Assembly: GCA_025360615.1 (NCBI GenBank)
Contig: JANYBX010000418.1
Span: 1-45,712 of the forward strand
Source: Opitutia bacterium
GTDB taxonomy: Bacteria > Verrucomicrobiota > Verrucomicrobiia > Opitutales > Opitutaceae
Reading direction: 5' to 3'
Length of the DNA stretch: 45,712 bases
Shown in pieces: positions 9,652-20,065 of this stretch. How positions within the stretch are numbered: the first letter of the stretch is position 1; every line of letters starts with the position of its first letter. The notes beneath the pieces are model-generated. The model was not told the DNA's origin and made no database searches. It worked only from the letters and a program-made list of their open reading frames with translations. The translations under genes and the position numbers were made by a program.

Positions 9652-11370
9652 TTATTTTTCCACCACCGTCACCACGCGCAGGACTTCCTCGAGCGTCGTG
9701 TGGCCGGCCTTTACTTTTTCCCAGCCGCTTTGGCCGAGGGTTCTCATGCCTTGCTTGCGCGCGGCTTGCGTGAGCGTGCGCGTGCTTTCGCGCTTGAGGA
9801 TGAGTTCGTGCAACTCGTCGTTGAGCCGGAAAATTTCAAACAGCCCGATGCGGCCGCGATAGCCGGTGCCGCGGCAACGGTCACAGCCGACCGGGGATTT
9901 CAGCGCGGTGATGAGCTCGGCCTCGGCGGCGTCGCACTCGAGAATCGCGAGGGTCTCGATGAGTTTTATTTTGCTGATCGGCTCGGGCACGGAGCAGTTG
10001 GGGCAGAGGCGGCGGACGAGGCGCTGCGCGATCACGAGCTCGATCGCGGAGGCGACGAGGAAGGGCTCGATGCCCATGTCCACGAGGCGCGTGATGGCGC
10101 CGGGGGCGTCGTTCGTGTGCAGCGTCGAGAAAACCAAGTGGCCGGTGAGCGAGGCGCGGATGGCGATCTCAGCGGTGTCCTTGTCGCGGATTTCGCCGAC
10201 CATGATGACGTCGGGGTCTTGGCGGAGCACGTGGCGGAGCGCGCTGGCGAAGGTGAGGCCGATCTCGGCGCGCACCTGCATCTGGTTCACGCCGGGGACT
10301 TCGTATTCGATCGGGTCTTCGATCGTGATGATGCGGAGATCGGTGGAGTTAATTTTCCGCAGAAACGCGTTCAACGAGGTGCTTTTGCCGGAGCCCGTCG
10401 GGCCGGTGACGAGGATGATGCCGTGCGGATAATCGAGCACGCTGACGATTTGCTCCTGCTCGGCGGGGCTCATGCCGAGCCGGTCCATCGTGTAGGCTTC
10501 CTTCTTTTGGTTGAGGAGACGGAGCGAGATGGACTCGGCGTAGATCGTGGGGACGGTGGAAACGCGGATGTCGAGGACGGTGCTGTTGGCCTTGAAGTTA
10601 ATGCGGCCGTCCTGCGGGAGGCGTTTTTCGGAGATGTTGAGCCGCGCCATGATTTTGAGGCGCGAGATGATGGCGTCCTGAAAGCGCAGGAGATTTTCCG
10701 GCACGGGCACGGGCACGAGGAGGCCATCGACGCGGTAGCGGATGCGGAGCTGCTCTTCCTGCGGCTCAAAATGAATGTCGGTCGCCTGATCCTCGACGGC
10801 CTGCTTGATGACATCGGTGACGAAGCGCACGACGGCGGCGTCTTCATCGACGACTTCCTCGGCCTGCTGCTGGGCTTCGGGGGCGATGTAGTTGTCCTCG
10901 CCATCCTCGAGAGCGCCGGAGCCGACGCCAAAATTTTCGATGATCAGCTGATGAACGCGTTCCGGCACGGCGAGGTGCCACACAAGCTGGCGCGGAGTAA
11001 AGGTGCGGAGCCAGTCGGTCATCACCGCATCGGGCAACCACGCGGAGGCGAGGTGCAGCGGCGTGTGGATGGTGGGCTCGGTTTCGTCGGCGGCGACGGG
11101 ACCGAATCGGATCGGGATGATTTGGTAATCATGCACGAGCCGCGCGGGCAGCAGGCCGCGGGCGGCGGGATCGGTTTCGAGATTGCTGGCGACGCTCAGG
11201 CCGGCGGCGGTGGCGAGCGCGACGAGCATCTCGGGCTCGGGCTTGCCGAGCGCGGCGGCGAGCACGGTGAGGCGCTGCTCACGCGGGGCTTCGAGCACGG
11301 CTTGGCGTTGTTCCTCGGTGAGGCGTTCGGCCAACACGGCCGGCAGGGGATCTTGGACGAGCGCGGACAT
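9652..11370 (-). CDS. gspE: Type II secretion / type IV pilus assembly ATPase (GspE/PilB)
   Basis: GIILVTGPTGSGKSTSLNAFLRKI (Walker A), DPDVIMVGEIRDKDTAEIAIRASLTGHLVFSTLHTNDAPGAITRL, CPNC...CDRCRGTGYRGR zinc motif. Confidence 0.97.
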   Translation of the reverse strand: MSALVQDPLPAVLAERLTEEQRQAVLEAPREQRLTVLAAALGKPEPEMLVALATAAGLSVASNLETDPAARGLLPARLVHDYQIIPIRFGPVAADETEPTIHTPLHLASAWLPDAVMTDWLRTFTPRQLVWHLAVPERVHQLIIENFGVGSGALEDGEDNYIAPEAQQQAEEVVDEDAAVVRFVTDVIKQAVEDQATDIHFEPQEEQLRIRYRVDGLLVPVPVPENLLRFQDAIISRLKIMARLNISEKRLPQDGRINFKANSTVLDIRVSTVPTIYAESISLRLLNQKKEAYTMDRLGMSPAEQEQIVSVLDYPHGIILVTGPTGSGKSTSLNAFLRKINSTDLRIITIEDPIEYEVPGVNQMQVRAEIGLTFASALRHVLRQDPDVIMVGEIRDKDTAEIAIRASLTGHLVFSTLHTNDAPGAITRLVDMGIEPFLVASAIELVIAQRLVRRLCPNCSVPEPISKIKLIETLAILECDAAEAELITALKSPVGCDRCRGTGYRGRIGLFEIFRLNDELHELILKRESTRTLTQAARKQGMRTLGQSGWEKVKAGHTTLEEVLRVVTVVEK

Positions 11371-11390
11371 CGGTGGAACGGGCTCGCGCC

Positions 11391-13484
11391 TTACTTGAGT
11401 TTCTCGATCAGGGGTTCCTTGGCCGGCTTGGAGGGATCGACGAGATATTGGTTAACCTGATCCTTGTTCGAAAGGGCGTTGATATTGGCCTTCGTATCAA
11501 CCGTGGATTGACCGGGCTTGATGATGATGGGGCGCACAAAGAGGAGGAGTTCGGTGCGCTCGGTCGTCTTGGTGCGGGCACCGAGCAGGTTGCTCAGGAT
11601 GGGAATCTCGTAGAGAAGCCCGAGTTTGGCGCGGGAGTTGGTGTTCTTCGTGCGCTGCATGCCGCCGAGCACGACCATCTGGCCGTCCATGACGTTGATA
11701 AACGAGGTGGCCTGACGCGTGCCGATGACGGGCAAATCGCCGGCACCGGTGATCGTGACCGTGCCGATCACATCGTTTACGACTTGGTCGATTTTCAACT
11801 GGATATTGCCATCGTCGCCGATGAGCGGAGTCACCTTCAGGTCGATCGCGATATCCTGATAGTTGACGTTGGTCTGATTGGAGAAACCGGAGTTCGCCGT
11901 CGTGGAAGCCGCCGAAGGCGTGGTTTGAAATGACGAGGGCACGGGTTGCTTCTGACCGACTTTCACTTCGGCTTCCTTGTTGTGCGTCGTGACGATGACC
12001 GGGGCCGAAAGAATTTTCACGTTGTTGCGATTGCCGGCGTCCGTGAGTGCGGCTTGGAAAGAGAGGGGATTCACAATGCCCTGGGTAACACCCCAGCCCG
12101 CGACGCCGAGCGAGCCGATGTTGGTGATATGGGTCCCGCGACCGTTGTCTCCGCCAGTGGAGGCGCCATTGGGCGTGTCGGTCCCGACGGTCAAACTTAG
12201 CGCGCTAATTCCACTGCGGTCCGCGTCGGTGAGAGTGACCTCGGCAATGACGACCTCGATGCGAACTTGCGCGAGGACGATGTCGATTTTGTCCACGAGG
12301 TCTTTGATGAGGCGGATGTCGTCCACGGTGCCCGAGACGATGACGGCGTTGCTGCGTTCGTCGTAGGCGACGGTGATTAACGTGCTGAATTCGTTGGTGC
12401 CGGCGAGGGCTTCGCTCACCGCTGCAGACGCGATCACGGGCTGCGGAGCCACGACGGGCTGGGGACCGACGGGCTGACCGGGTGTGGTGAGCTGACCAGG
12501 GCGGACGGATTGACCGGAGGCCTTTTGGGAGGCGTTAGTCTGGCCCGTGACAAGCGAGGTGAGCAGGCTGGAAACATCCTTGGCGGCGGCGTGCTTGAGA
12601 TAGATGACCTCGTTGCGGGTGTTGGGGTCGGCTTTGACGTCGAGTTTGGCGATGAGGTCGTCGAAGAACGGATGCAGGCGCGGGTCGGCGATGAGCACGA
12701 GCTGATTGGTGCGGTCGTCGGGATTGTAGGTGGTGCTGGTGCCGAGCTGATTTTGGAGCGCGCCTTGCAGGATGGTGCGGAGCTTGTTCACGAGGTCGCT
12801 GGCCTTGGCGAAATGCAGGGCGTAAAACTTCGGCGTGAGGCCGGCCGTGGCGGGACGGTCGAGCGACTTGAGCAGGGTCTCCACGCGCTGAAGATTGCTG
12901 ACCGTATCGGTGATGAGCGCGGCGTTGGCTTTTTCCAAAATGACGACGCCACCGCCGACACCGGCGGTGAGCAGACCCTGAATCTGCGGCATGAATTCGT
13001 TAACCCGAAGAAAATCGAGTTGGAAAATCTTCGTGGCGATCTTGCCGCTCGCAGACTGGGTGAGCGTGGAGCCCTCGATCATCTCGGGGGCCTCGGTCTT
13101 GACGGCCGCTAGCGCGACGACTTTCAAAAACCGGTCTCCTTGGGGAGCGATGCCAATTTGGTTCAGGGAAAGCAGCGTCTGGAGTGCAAGGATCAGTTCC
13201 GACTTCGGAATCGGGCGATCAATCTTGATCGAGTATTCCGCGGTCTGCAGCGCCGCCGGGCGGAGGATGGTGCGTCCAGTGTAGAGTTCGAGGGCGCCGA
13301 GGACGGAATCGATGGGGGCTGCGCTAAGCTTGAAGCTCGGGATCATCTCGTCGTCGGCCGGCTTGACGGCGGGGACCGGAGGGGCGGGAACCAAGGGCGG
13401 TGGAGATGCGGGAGGAGTCTGAGCAGCGAGCCGGGTGACTAGGGCGAGAAGGGGAAGGCTCAGGCGGACGAAACGCGGGGTCAT
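11391..13484 (-). CDS. gspD: Type II secretion outer-membrane secretin
   Basis: Signal peptide; repeated N-domains (ILEKANAALITDTVSNLQRVETLLKSLD); C-terminal secretin domain (VIGTRQATSFINVMDGQMVVLGGMQRTKNTNSRAKLGLLYEIPILSNLLGARTKTTERTELLLFVRPIII). Confidence 0.96.
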   Translation of the reverse strand: MTPRFVRLSLPLLALVTRLAAQTPPASPPPLVPAPPVPAVKPADDEMIPSFKLSAAPIDSVLGALELYTGRTILRPAALQTAEYSIKIDRPIPKSELILALQTLLSLNQIGIAPQGDRFLKVVALAAVKTEAPEMIEGSTLTQSASGKIATKIFQLDFLRVNEFMPQIQGLLTAGVGGGVVILEKANAALITDTVSNLQRVETLLKSLDRPATAGLTPKFYALHFAKASDLVNKLRTILQGALQNQLGTSTTYNPDDRTNQLVLIADPRLHPFFDDLIAKLDVKADPNTRNEVIYLKHAAAKDVSSLLTSLVTGQTNASQKASGQSVRPGQLTTPGQPVGPQPVVAPQPVIASAAVSEALAGTNEFSTLITVAYDERSNAVIVSGTVDDIRLIKDLVDKIDIVLAQVRIEVVIAEVTLTDADRSGISALSLTVGTDTPNGASTGGDNGRGTHITNIGSLGVAGWGVTQGIVNPLSFQAALTDAGNRNNVKILSAPVIVTTHNKEAEVKVGQKQPVPSSFQTTPSAASTTANSGFSNQTNVNYQDIAIDLKVTPLIGDDGNIQLKIDQVVNDVIGTVTITGAGDLPVIGTRQATSFINVMDGQMVVLGGMQRTKNTNSRAKLGLLYEIPILSNLLGARTKTTERTELLLFVRPIIIKPGQSTVDTKANINALSNKDQVNQYLVDPSKPAKEPLIEKLK

Positions 13485-13665
13485 GCAGGTGTGCGGTAGA
13501 GGGTAAGGGCGGGGACGCCGGGAGCGGGATGAGAGGTGAAAGCCCCGGGCTTGTAAACGGTGTTGTGGTTATGACGGCACACTCCGCGGAAAGTTGCCGC
13601 AAAATGCCGCAGCCAATTTTGCCGCTTGCGGGTGACGGGGCCGGGGCCAACGGTTTTCCGCCGCG

Positions 13666-14778
13666 ATGGGCAACTCGTTCGGCAAACTTTTTTCGATCAG
13701 CACGTGGGGCGAAAGCCATGGGCCGGGCGTGGGCGTGATCATCGATGGCTGTCCGCCGCGGCTGCCCATCACGGCGGAGGAAATTCAAGTCGAGCTCGAC
13801 CGGCGCCGGCCCGGCCAGAGCGACATCGTGACGCCGCGCAAGGAGGAGGATCGCGTCGAGATTTTATCGGGGATTTTCGAGGGGAAAACCACCGGCACAC
13901 CCATCGCGTTGATGGTGAAAAACGGCGACCAGCGGCCGGGCGCCTACGACGAGATGCGCGAGAAATTCCGCCCGTCGCACGCCGACTTCACCTATCAGGC
14001 GAAGTTTGGTTTTCGCGATCATCGCGGCGGCGGGCGCAGTTCGGCGCGCGAGACCGTCGGTCGCGTGGCGGCGGGGGCGATCGCGAAAAAAATTCTGGCG
14101 CTGAGCGGCGCGGGGGGAAACCGCGGCGTGGAGATCCGGGCGTTCCTCACGCAGGTGCATGACATCGTCGCGCCGGCGGAAGCGCTGGTGAATTTCCCCA
14201 CGCTCGCCGAAGTCGAAGCGACGGCGGTGCGCTGCCCGCATCTACCGACGGCGGCGGCGATGATCGAGAGGATCAAGGCCGTGCGCAGCGAAGGCGATTC
14301 GGTAGGCGGCGTGATCGAATGCCGCGTGCGCGGCGTGCCGGCGGGGCTGGGCGTGCCGGTGTTTGACCGGCTGGAGGCCGACCTGGCGAAGGCGATGCTC
14401 TCGCTGCCGGCGACGAAAGGTTTTGAAATCGGGAGCGGCTTCGCGGGCGCGCGCCTGCGCGGCAGCGAGCACAACGACGCGTTTGAAAACCGAGCCGGCC
14501 AAGTGCGCACGGTCACGAACCGCTCGGGCGGCGTGCAAGGCGGCATCAGCAACGGCGAGGAGATCGTCTTCCGCGTGGCGTTCAAACCCACGGCGACGAT
14601 TTTGCAATCGCAGGCGACGGTGGATATTCACGGCGAGGCGACGGAGCTGATGGGGCGCGGCCGACACGATCCGTGCGTGGTGCCGCGCGCGGTGCCCATC
14701 GTCGAGGCGATGGCCGCGCTCGTGCTCGTCGATCACTGGCTCCGCCAGAGTGCGCAGTGCGGGACGTTTGAGTTCTGA
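13666..14778 (+). CDS. aroC: Chorismate synthase
   Basis: [36 protein letters not shown]...[34 protein letters not shown]...[16 protein letters not shown]-type motif. Confidence 0.98.
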   Translation: MGNSFGKLFSISTWGESHGPGVGVIIDGCPPRLPITAEEIQVELDRRRPGQSDIVTPRKEEDRVEILSGIFEGKTTGTPIALMVKNGDQRPGAYDEMREKFRPSHADFTYQAKFGFRDHRGGGRSSARETVGRVAAGAIAKKILALSGAGGNRGVEIRAFLTQVHDIVAPAEALVNFPTLAEVEATAVRCPHLPTAAAMIERIKAVRSEGDSVGGVIECRVRGVPAGLGVPVFDRLEADLAKAMLSLPATKGFEIGSGFAGARLRGSEHNDAFENRAGQVRTVTNRSGGVQGGISNGEEIVFRVAFKPTATILQSQATVDIHGEATELMGRGRHDPCVVPRAVPIVEAMAALVLVDHWLRQSAQCGTFEF

Positions 14779-14979
14779 AACGCGACGGCCGGCGGGGCGA
14801 TCCGATCAGGCGATTCACGCTCGTCCGCGCTCGGCGTCGCCATCGCCTGCCCCGCGGCAAGCTCGGGCCCTGAGTTCATCGAACGGGCAAGCCGGCTCCT
14901 ATCCCGGAGACAAAGTGAATGAACGAAGGCTAAAATCGGAGCTTCGCCTTTGCGGGATTTTTCGTGTTTTTTGCGGCGA

Positions 14980-15765
14980 ATGGCTTCCGCTGAAAAACCC
15001 CTCATTTATCTGATCCTCGGCGCGGCCGGTTCCGGCAGGCGGGAAGTGATGGCCGATCTCATCGAGGGCGGACTCGCGGGCGAGCGCGTCACCGTGCTGC
15101 TGGCGGCGGCGGAACCGGCCATGGAGGCAGACGCCAAACTGCCGGCAATCACGCGCTGGACGTGGACCCTCGCCAAGACCATCGAGGCGGCGTTTCCGCC
15201 AGAGGCGACGCACGTGTTTTTCGTGACCGACGGCCGCGCCGATCCGGTGGATCAAGTGGAGGCGTTCAAAAACTGGCTCGATTTGCAGCCCGCCGAACTC
15301 GGCCGCGTGCTCTGCGTGATCAACTGCCAGCTCGTGGAGAAAAACCCGGCGCTTCGCCTCTGGTATGAGGCGTGCGTGCATTTCTCGGACGTGGCGCTGC
15401 TCAACCGCCGCGAGGGCGTGGCGAACAAGTGGCTGAGCGATTTTCGCGCGTTCTTCGACGACCAGTATGTGCCGTGCGTGTTTGAGTTCGTGAAGGCCGG
15501 CCGGGTGAAAAATCCCGCGCTCATCCTTGAGCCGCAGGCGCGGCGGATGACGCATATTTTCGACGACGAGCTGGAGTGGCTGGTCGTCGATGAGGACGGG
15601 GAAGAGGAAGCGGAAGACTCGGCGCCGGACGGCGAGCAGGAGGTCGAGGTGGCGCGAGAAGAAGATCCGTATTTCGCGCGCGATGCAGCCGGCCGCCGGG
15701 TGAAGCGACTGCCGGAGATCGCGAAGTATCTCGCCGCCGGGCCTGAAAGTAGCGCCGGTCTCTGA
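14980..15765 (+). CDS. P-loop (G3E/CobW-like) hypothetical protein
   Basis: MASAEKPLIYLILGAAGSGRREVMADLIEGGL (Walker A-like GAAGSGRRE); acidic C-terminal segment. The last codons and stop lie in the repeat unit 15749-15771. Confidence 0.7.
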   Translation: MASAEKPLIYLILGAAGSGRREVMADLIEGGLAGERVTVLLAAAEPAMEADAKLPAITRWTWTLAKTIEAAFPPEATHVFFVTDGRADPVDQVEAFKNWLDLQPAELGRVLCVINCQLVEKNPALRLWYEACVHFSDVALLNRREGVANKWLSDFRAFFDDQYVPCVFEFVKAGRVKNPALILEPQARRMTHIFDDELEWLVVDEDGEEEAEDSAPDGEQEVEVAREEDPYFARDAAGRRVKRLPEIAKYLAAGPESSAGL

Positions 15766-15834
15766 CCGGCGGATGCGGCGCAGTTTTTCGCAACGCCACG
15801 CTCATTCGGAACGCCGGTCGGAGACCGGCGCTAC
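15749..15834. repeat. Inverted pair of palindromic (REP-like) units between convergent genes
   Basis: GTAGCGCCGGTCTCTGACCGGCG (15749-15771) and CGCCGGTCGGAGACCGGCGCTAC (15812-15834). Confidence 0.9.
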
Positions 15835-16482
15835 TTACTTCACCGCCGCGACCGCCGCGACCGCCGCGACGAACGCCTTCGCCTTCGCGGTGATCGCGGC
15901 CCAATTTTTTTCCTTGAGGGACTTGGCTTCCACGAGGGAGCTGCCTGCGGCCGTGGCGAACGCACCAGCCTTGATGAACTCGCCGACGTTCTCGGCGTTC
16001 ACGCCGCCGGTCGGCACCATCTCGATGTGCGGAAACGGCGCTTTCACGGACTTGATGTAGCCAGGGCCGAAAAATTCGGCGGGGAAAATCTTCGCGGCGT
16101 CGGCACCGGCTTCCCATGCGGCGAGGATTTCCGTGGGGGTGAAAGCGCCGCTGAAAACGGGCACGCTGTAGCGTTGGCAAAGGGTGATCACGTCGGGTCG
16201 CAGTGCGGGGGTGACGATGAATTTCGCGCCGGCGAGGATGCCGATGCGAGCGGTCTCGGAGTCGAGCACGGTGCCGAGGCCGAAGAGGAAATCGGGCAGT
16301 TCGGCGGTGGCTTTCTCCAACATGCGGATCGCCCCGGGCGTCGTCATCGTGAGCTCGATGCTGGTGAGCCCGCCCTCGGCGAGGGCCTTGGCGCAGTCGA
16401 GCAGGCCGTCGGGATTGTCGGCGCGGATGAGGGCGATGACTTTCTCGGTTTTGAGCTTCGTGAGAATGGCGTCTTTTTTCAT
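15835..16482 (-). CDS. eda: Bifunctional 4-hydroxy-2-oxoglutarate aldolase / KDPG aldolase
   Basis: KVIALIRADNPDGLLDCAKALAEGGLTSIELTMTTPGAIRMLEKA...LFGLGTVLDSETARIGILAGAKFIVTPALRPDVI...IFPAEFFGPGYIKSVKAPFPHIEMVPTGGVN. Confidence 0.95.
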   Translation of the reverse strand: MKKDAILTKLKTEKVIALIRADNPDGLLDCAKALAEGGLTSIELTMTTPGAIRMLEKATAELPDFLFGLGTVLDSETARIGILAGAKFIVTPALRPDVITLCQRYSVPVFSGAFTPTEILAAWEAGADAAKIFPAEFFGPGYIKSVKAPFPHIEMVPTGGVNAENVGEFIKAGAFATAAGSSLVEAKSLKEKNWAAITAKAKAFVAAVAAVAAVK

Positions 16483-16578
16483 GGGGAAAGGGTGACTTTG
16501 GCGACGGGTTGAGGGAGAGGGAAATCTATTTTCTTGCGGGGCGTGGCCGGGCGTTGTGTTTTATCCGTCCCATTCGTC

Positions 16579-16663
16579 GCCCGGGTGGTGGAATTGGTAG
16601 ACACGCAGGTCTCAGAAGCCTGTGCCTAAAAGCGTAGCGGTTCGAGTCCGCTCCCGGGCACCA
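16579..16663 (+). tRNA. tRNA-Leu (anticodon CAG)
   Basis: GCCCGGG...CCCGGGC acceptor stem + A + encoded CCA; anticodon stem CAGGT/GCCTG with loop CTCAGAA (anticodon CAG); long class II variable arm; T-arm GCGGTTCGAGTCCGC. Confidence 0.96.
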
Positions 16664-16737
16664 AATTTTCAGGGTGCGCGCGATGCGCCCGGCGGTGCCC
16701 TCACCCCGCCTCCATTATGATCGCTGATGGCAGCAGC

Positions 16738-18240
16738 TCACCTGAAAATCGGCGCGAGCTGCGGGTTCCAATCGTGACCGAGGACGAACGCGGGAGTTTG
16801 ATAATTTTCGATCAACGAGGCATCCTCGGGCAATGTGAGCTGGCGGGAAACGGCGAGGCGCTGGCTCACGTCCACCGGTTTCCCCGCGGGGGTGCGACTG
16901 TTGAATTCCCAGAAATGGATGCCGGCATTGCTCGCGGGCTCGGGATTTTTTGCGTCGGCCTGAAGCTGCCAGCCGATGGCGCTGACACCGGGGGCGAGCA
17001 CGCAATCGAGCAGCACCACCTCGCTGTGCGGAAAGCGCCGGGGCTCGATGCGGGAGAGGCAATTGTCCACGACGCCGGGCGCGGTCTCGAAGGCGCAGTG
17101 CCGGTAAACGAAGCCATGGTTCGTGCCGGGATTCCGAATCTGGGTGTAGAACGCGCCGGAGCGGAGCGTGCGCAGGGTGCAGTTTTCGAAAAAACTGGGG
17201 CCCGTGCCCCACATGAAATCGACGTCGCCCTCGATGCGGCAGTCGCTGATGTATGCCTGTCCGTTGATCTGGACCGTGTCCTGATAACCGTAGAAATCCA
17301 CGTCGCGGAGGATCGTGCGGGCTTCGGTGGTGCCGTTGACGATGAGCGCCTCGGCCTGCGAGCCGCCTTGGGGCGTGGTGTTGCGCATCGTGAGGTGAGC
17401 GAGGGTAAAGTCGTTGACGCGGTGCGCGAGAAAGAGGCCGCGGCGATAAACACTGCCGCCCTGCTTGGGATTTTCGCCGCTGGGGTTCGCGCGGTTGGCG
17501 AAGGGGTTGCCGCCGGAGCCGTTGAAATTGGCGTTGTTGGCGTAGGCGATGATGGTCTGACGGCGGTCTTCGCCGAGAATCGTGACCGCGTGCTTGTTGG
17601 TGAAGAAAACGATCTCCGTGTAGGTGCCGTTGCGCACGAAGATCGTGGTCGGAGCCGTGTTGCCGTCGGGGATGAAATCGAGCGCACCTTGCACGGTGCA
17701 GAAATCGCCGGAGCCGTCGGCTGCGACCGTTAGCTTCAGCGAGTGAGCGGGCGGCGGGGCGGTCTTGGTGGTGAAGTGCCACGCGGTCCACTCGTCGAGG
17801 CCGGTGAAGACTTCGGTCCCGCTCTGGAACGCGCCGGCGTCGATCATCACGCAGTAGCTTTGGTGGTAGGCGAGCGCGCCGGGTTTGGGGTAGAGCGTGG
17901 CGTCGCGGCCGGAGACGATCACGGTGTAATATTTATATCCTTCGAGGCCGCCGATGGTTTTGGTGGCGGTGGGCGCACTGAGGTCGATGGTCTCGACGAC
18001 GGTTTTCGTGGTGGCATCGCAAACCCTGATTTTCCCACCCGCACCGAGCGTGGGCGCGGCGGAAAACGTGAGGCGCAGCGGAGTATCAGGACAAACGTCG
18101 GTCGCGCCGGCGGCCGGGAAAAAACGCGCGACGGTGAGCGCGGCGCGAGTGAAGGGTGCCGCCGTGACCACCAGGGCGACACTGGCGAAAATAAAAAATG
18201 CGCGAGTGAATCGGGAGAACATGGGAAAAAGCGGAGCCAT
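16738..18240 (-). CDS. Secreted pectinesterase (CE8) with N-terminal Ig-like domain
   Basis: LTVAADGSGDFCTVQGALDFIP...GTYTEIVFFTNKHAVTILGED...LIVNGTTEARTILRDVDFYGYQDTVQINGQAYISDCRIEGDVDFMWGTGPSFFENC; N-terminal FFPAAGATDVCPDTPLRLTFSAAP. Likely start at 18240 (MAPLFPMFSR) or 18222. Confidence 0.95.
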   Translation of the reverse strand: MAPLFPMFSRFTRAFFIFASVALVVTAAPFTRAALTVARFFPAAGATDVCPDTPLRLTFSAAPTLGAGGKIRVCDATTKTVVETIDLSAPTATKTIGGLEGYKYYTVIVSGRDATLYPKPGALAYHQSYCVMIDAGAFQSGTEVFTGLDEWTAWHFTTKTAPPPAHSLKLTVAADGSGDFCTVQGALDFIPDGNTAPTTIFVRNGTYTEIVFFTNKHAVTILGEDRRQTIIAYANNANFNGSGGNPFANRANPSGENPKQGGSVYRRGLFLAHRVNDFTLAHLTMRNTTPQGGSQAEALIVNGTTEARTILRDVDFYGYQDTVQINGQAYISDCRIEGDVDFMWGTGPSFFENCTLRTLRSGAFYTQIRNPGTNHGFVYRHCAFETAPGVVDNCLSRIEPRRFPHSEVVLLDCVLAPGVSAIGWQLQADAKNPEPASNAGIHFWEFNSRTPAGKPVDVSQRLAVSRQLTLPEDASLIENYQTPAFVLGHDWNPQLAPIFR

Positions 18241-18245
18241 GGGGC

Positions 18246-19769
18246 TCAAGGCGAGCGACGCGGAAATTCGCGGCTGGCGGGGCCGGTATCGTTGGCCGTC
18301 TCGCTCAGCGCGAGGCTGAGATACATAAAGGCTCCGAGGGATTTCTGGTCGTTGGTCACGACGCGGTCGGCGACGTAACTCTCGTAAAAGCCACCGGTGC
18401 CACCGAGGGTGCCGACGACGACGGTGCCACGAATGTCGAAACAATCACCGGGGAGCAGATCAATTTCGCGGTTGAGGACGCCGCGCGCGGCGCGGCGGGC
18501 GTGTTCCAAATATTCCGGCGGCAGCCAGCCGCGCTGGGCACCGCGCGCCATCGCGCAGGCAAACATGAGCGAACAGGAGGTCTCGACGTAGTTTTTCGGC
18601 GCGCCGGGTTTGTCGATGATCTGCCACCACATCGCGGTGTCTCGATCCTGATATTTCAAAATCGCCGCGCAGTAGGCTTGGAAGATGGGCAGAATTTTTG
18701 CCCGGCCCGGATGGTCGAGCGGCAGCCAGTCGAGAGCATCGGCCATCGCCAGACCATACCAGCCGATGGCGCGGCCCCAGAATTCGGGCGAGGTGCCGGT
18801 CTCGTGGTTCGCCCACGGGCGGGTTTTGGTTTCATCCCAGCCGTGATAATAGAGTCCGGTTTTCGGGTCGCGCGTGTGCCGGTCGATGAGCTCGATCTGC
18901 TGCACGGCGGCGTCGAAATATTTCGGCTGGCCGGTGCGCGCGGCGAACTGCACGGAAAATCCGCCGGCCATATACAGGCCGTCGAGCCACATCTGGTTCG
19001 GATAGGTGGAGCGATGCCAGTAGCCGCCGTCGCTCGTGCGGGGTTGTTCGTCGAGCTGCGACGCGATGAGTTTCGCCGCCTGAAGATATTTTTCCTCCCG
19101 GGTGCGATCATACATCCAAAGCAAAAGGGGGCCGGGGCGGATGCGGTCGAGGCTGTAGAGTTTTAGCGGGTAAAGCTTTGGAGGGATTGTGCCATCGGGC
19201 GCGACGAAGCGATCAAGCCACGCGCGGATGTAGTCGATGTCGGCATCGCGGCCGGTGCGCGTGGCGATGGCATAGAGGCCATCCAGGACCATGCCCTCGG
19301 TGTAGTTCCAACCACGGAGGTCCGCCGGGGTCGGATACTGCGCGCGTAGGGAATTCGCACTGCGGATGGACCATGCGAACAGGGCAGCGCGGTCCATTTT
19401 TGCCGTGGTGGTGAATTTGAAAACCGGGCCGGTTTGGACGCCAGCTGCCGTGACGGGGTCGACGCGCCAGCGATAGGTTTTCGCGGCGGTGAGGGTTTCG
19501 AGCACGAACACCGGGCGCTCGACCCGGAGCTGAAACGCCGGGGCATCGCCCTCGCCAAAATAAACCTCGTAGGCGTTCGCGTCGGGGACCGCCGGCCATT
19601 TGAGCGTGAGGTTCAAGGGCGCGTCCGCGGCGTCATGGGCCGGCGCGGGCGCAGTGACAGGCTGCGCGATCGCCAGCGAGACGGCCAGCAGGCCGAAAGA
19701 GAAGAGTCCCTGCAACGACCGGCGGAGGAACTGCGCGCCAAAGAAGGAACGGCGGCGAGAGAGGTTCAT
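18246..19769 (-). CDS. GH105/GH88-type unsaturated (rhamno)galacturonyl hydrolase with FN3-like N-terminus
   Basis: WNYTEGMVLDGLYAI...YLQAAKLIASQLDEQPRTSDGGYWHRSTYPNQMWLDGLYMAGGFSVQFA...LYYHGWDE...SPEFWGRAIGWYGLAMADALDWLPLDHPGRAKI. Start placed at MNLSRRRSFFG (19769). Confidence 0.93.
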   Translation of the reverse strand: MNLSRRRSFFGAQFLRRSLQGLFSFGLLAVSLAIAQPVTAPAPAHDAADAPLNLTLKWPAVPDANAYEVYFGEGDAPAFQLRVERPVFVLETLTAAKTYRWRVDPVTAAGVQTGPVFKFTTTAKMDRAALFAWSIRSANSLRAQYPTPADLRGWNYTEGMVLDGLYAIATRTGRDADIDYIRAWLDRFVAPDGTIPPKLYPLKLYSLDRIRPGPLLLWMYDRTREEKYLQAAKLIASQLDEQPRTSDGGYWHRSTYPNQMWLDGLYMAGGFSVQFAARTGQPKYFDAAVQQIELIDRHTRDPKTGLYYHGWDETKTRPWANHETGTSPEFWGRAIGWYGLAMADALDWLPLDHPGRAKILPIFQAYCAAILKYQDRDTAMWWQIIDKPGAPKNYVETSCSLMFACAMARGAQRGWLPPEYLEHARRAARGVLNREIDLLPGDCFDIRGTVVVGTLGGTGGFYESYVADRVVTNDQKSLGAFMYLSLALSETANDTGPASREFPRRSP

Positions 19770-20004
19770 GACAGAAAAAAGGGGAGGATGAGAGGGCAGG
19801 AGCAGCAGGCCGCGCGGTCGTAGCGGGAGGAGGGAAATAGCCCGGGCGAAGAATTGCGACACGTGAAGTCGAGCCGCGCGAACCGGCATCGGCGATATTT
19901 ATTTTCGCGGCGGTCGCCGAAGAAGCGATGCGCGCAGGCGGGGAAAGGTGGACTCATCCTAAACCGTCCCACCAAAGCCAAGCGGGTGCGCGGACCTGAG
20001 GCGC

Positions 20005-20037
20005 AAAAAAGGCCGCGCAGGAAAATCCTGCGCGGCC
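20005..20037 (-). terminator. Rho-independent terminator for the TonB-dependent receptor gene
   Basis: 12-bp perfect stem GGCCGCGCAGGA/TCCTGCGCGGCC with 3-nt loop, followed on the minus strand by TTTTTT; just 3' of the ORF at 20066-23287. Confidence 0.93.
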
Positions 20038-20065
20038 AGAGATGAAACGATGAGTAGAACGGGAC

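Noticed and set aside
9700-11460. 586-aa plus-strand ORF opposite gspE
   Set aside because: Antisense shadow of gspE; no domain motifs.
16664-16737. Integration (att) site at the 3' end of tRNA-Leu
   Set aside because: No integrase and no second copy of the tRNA 3' end seen in the window.
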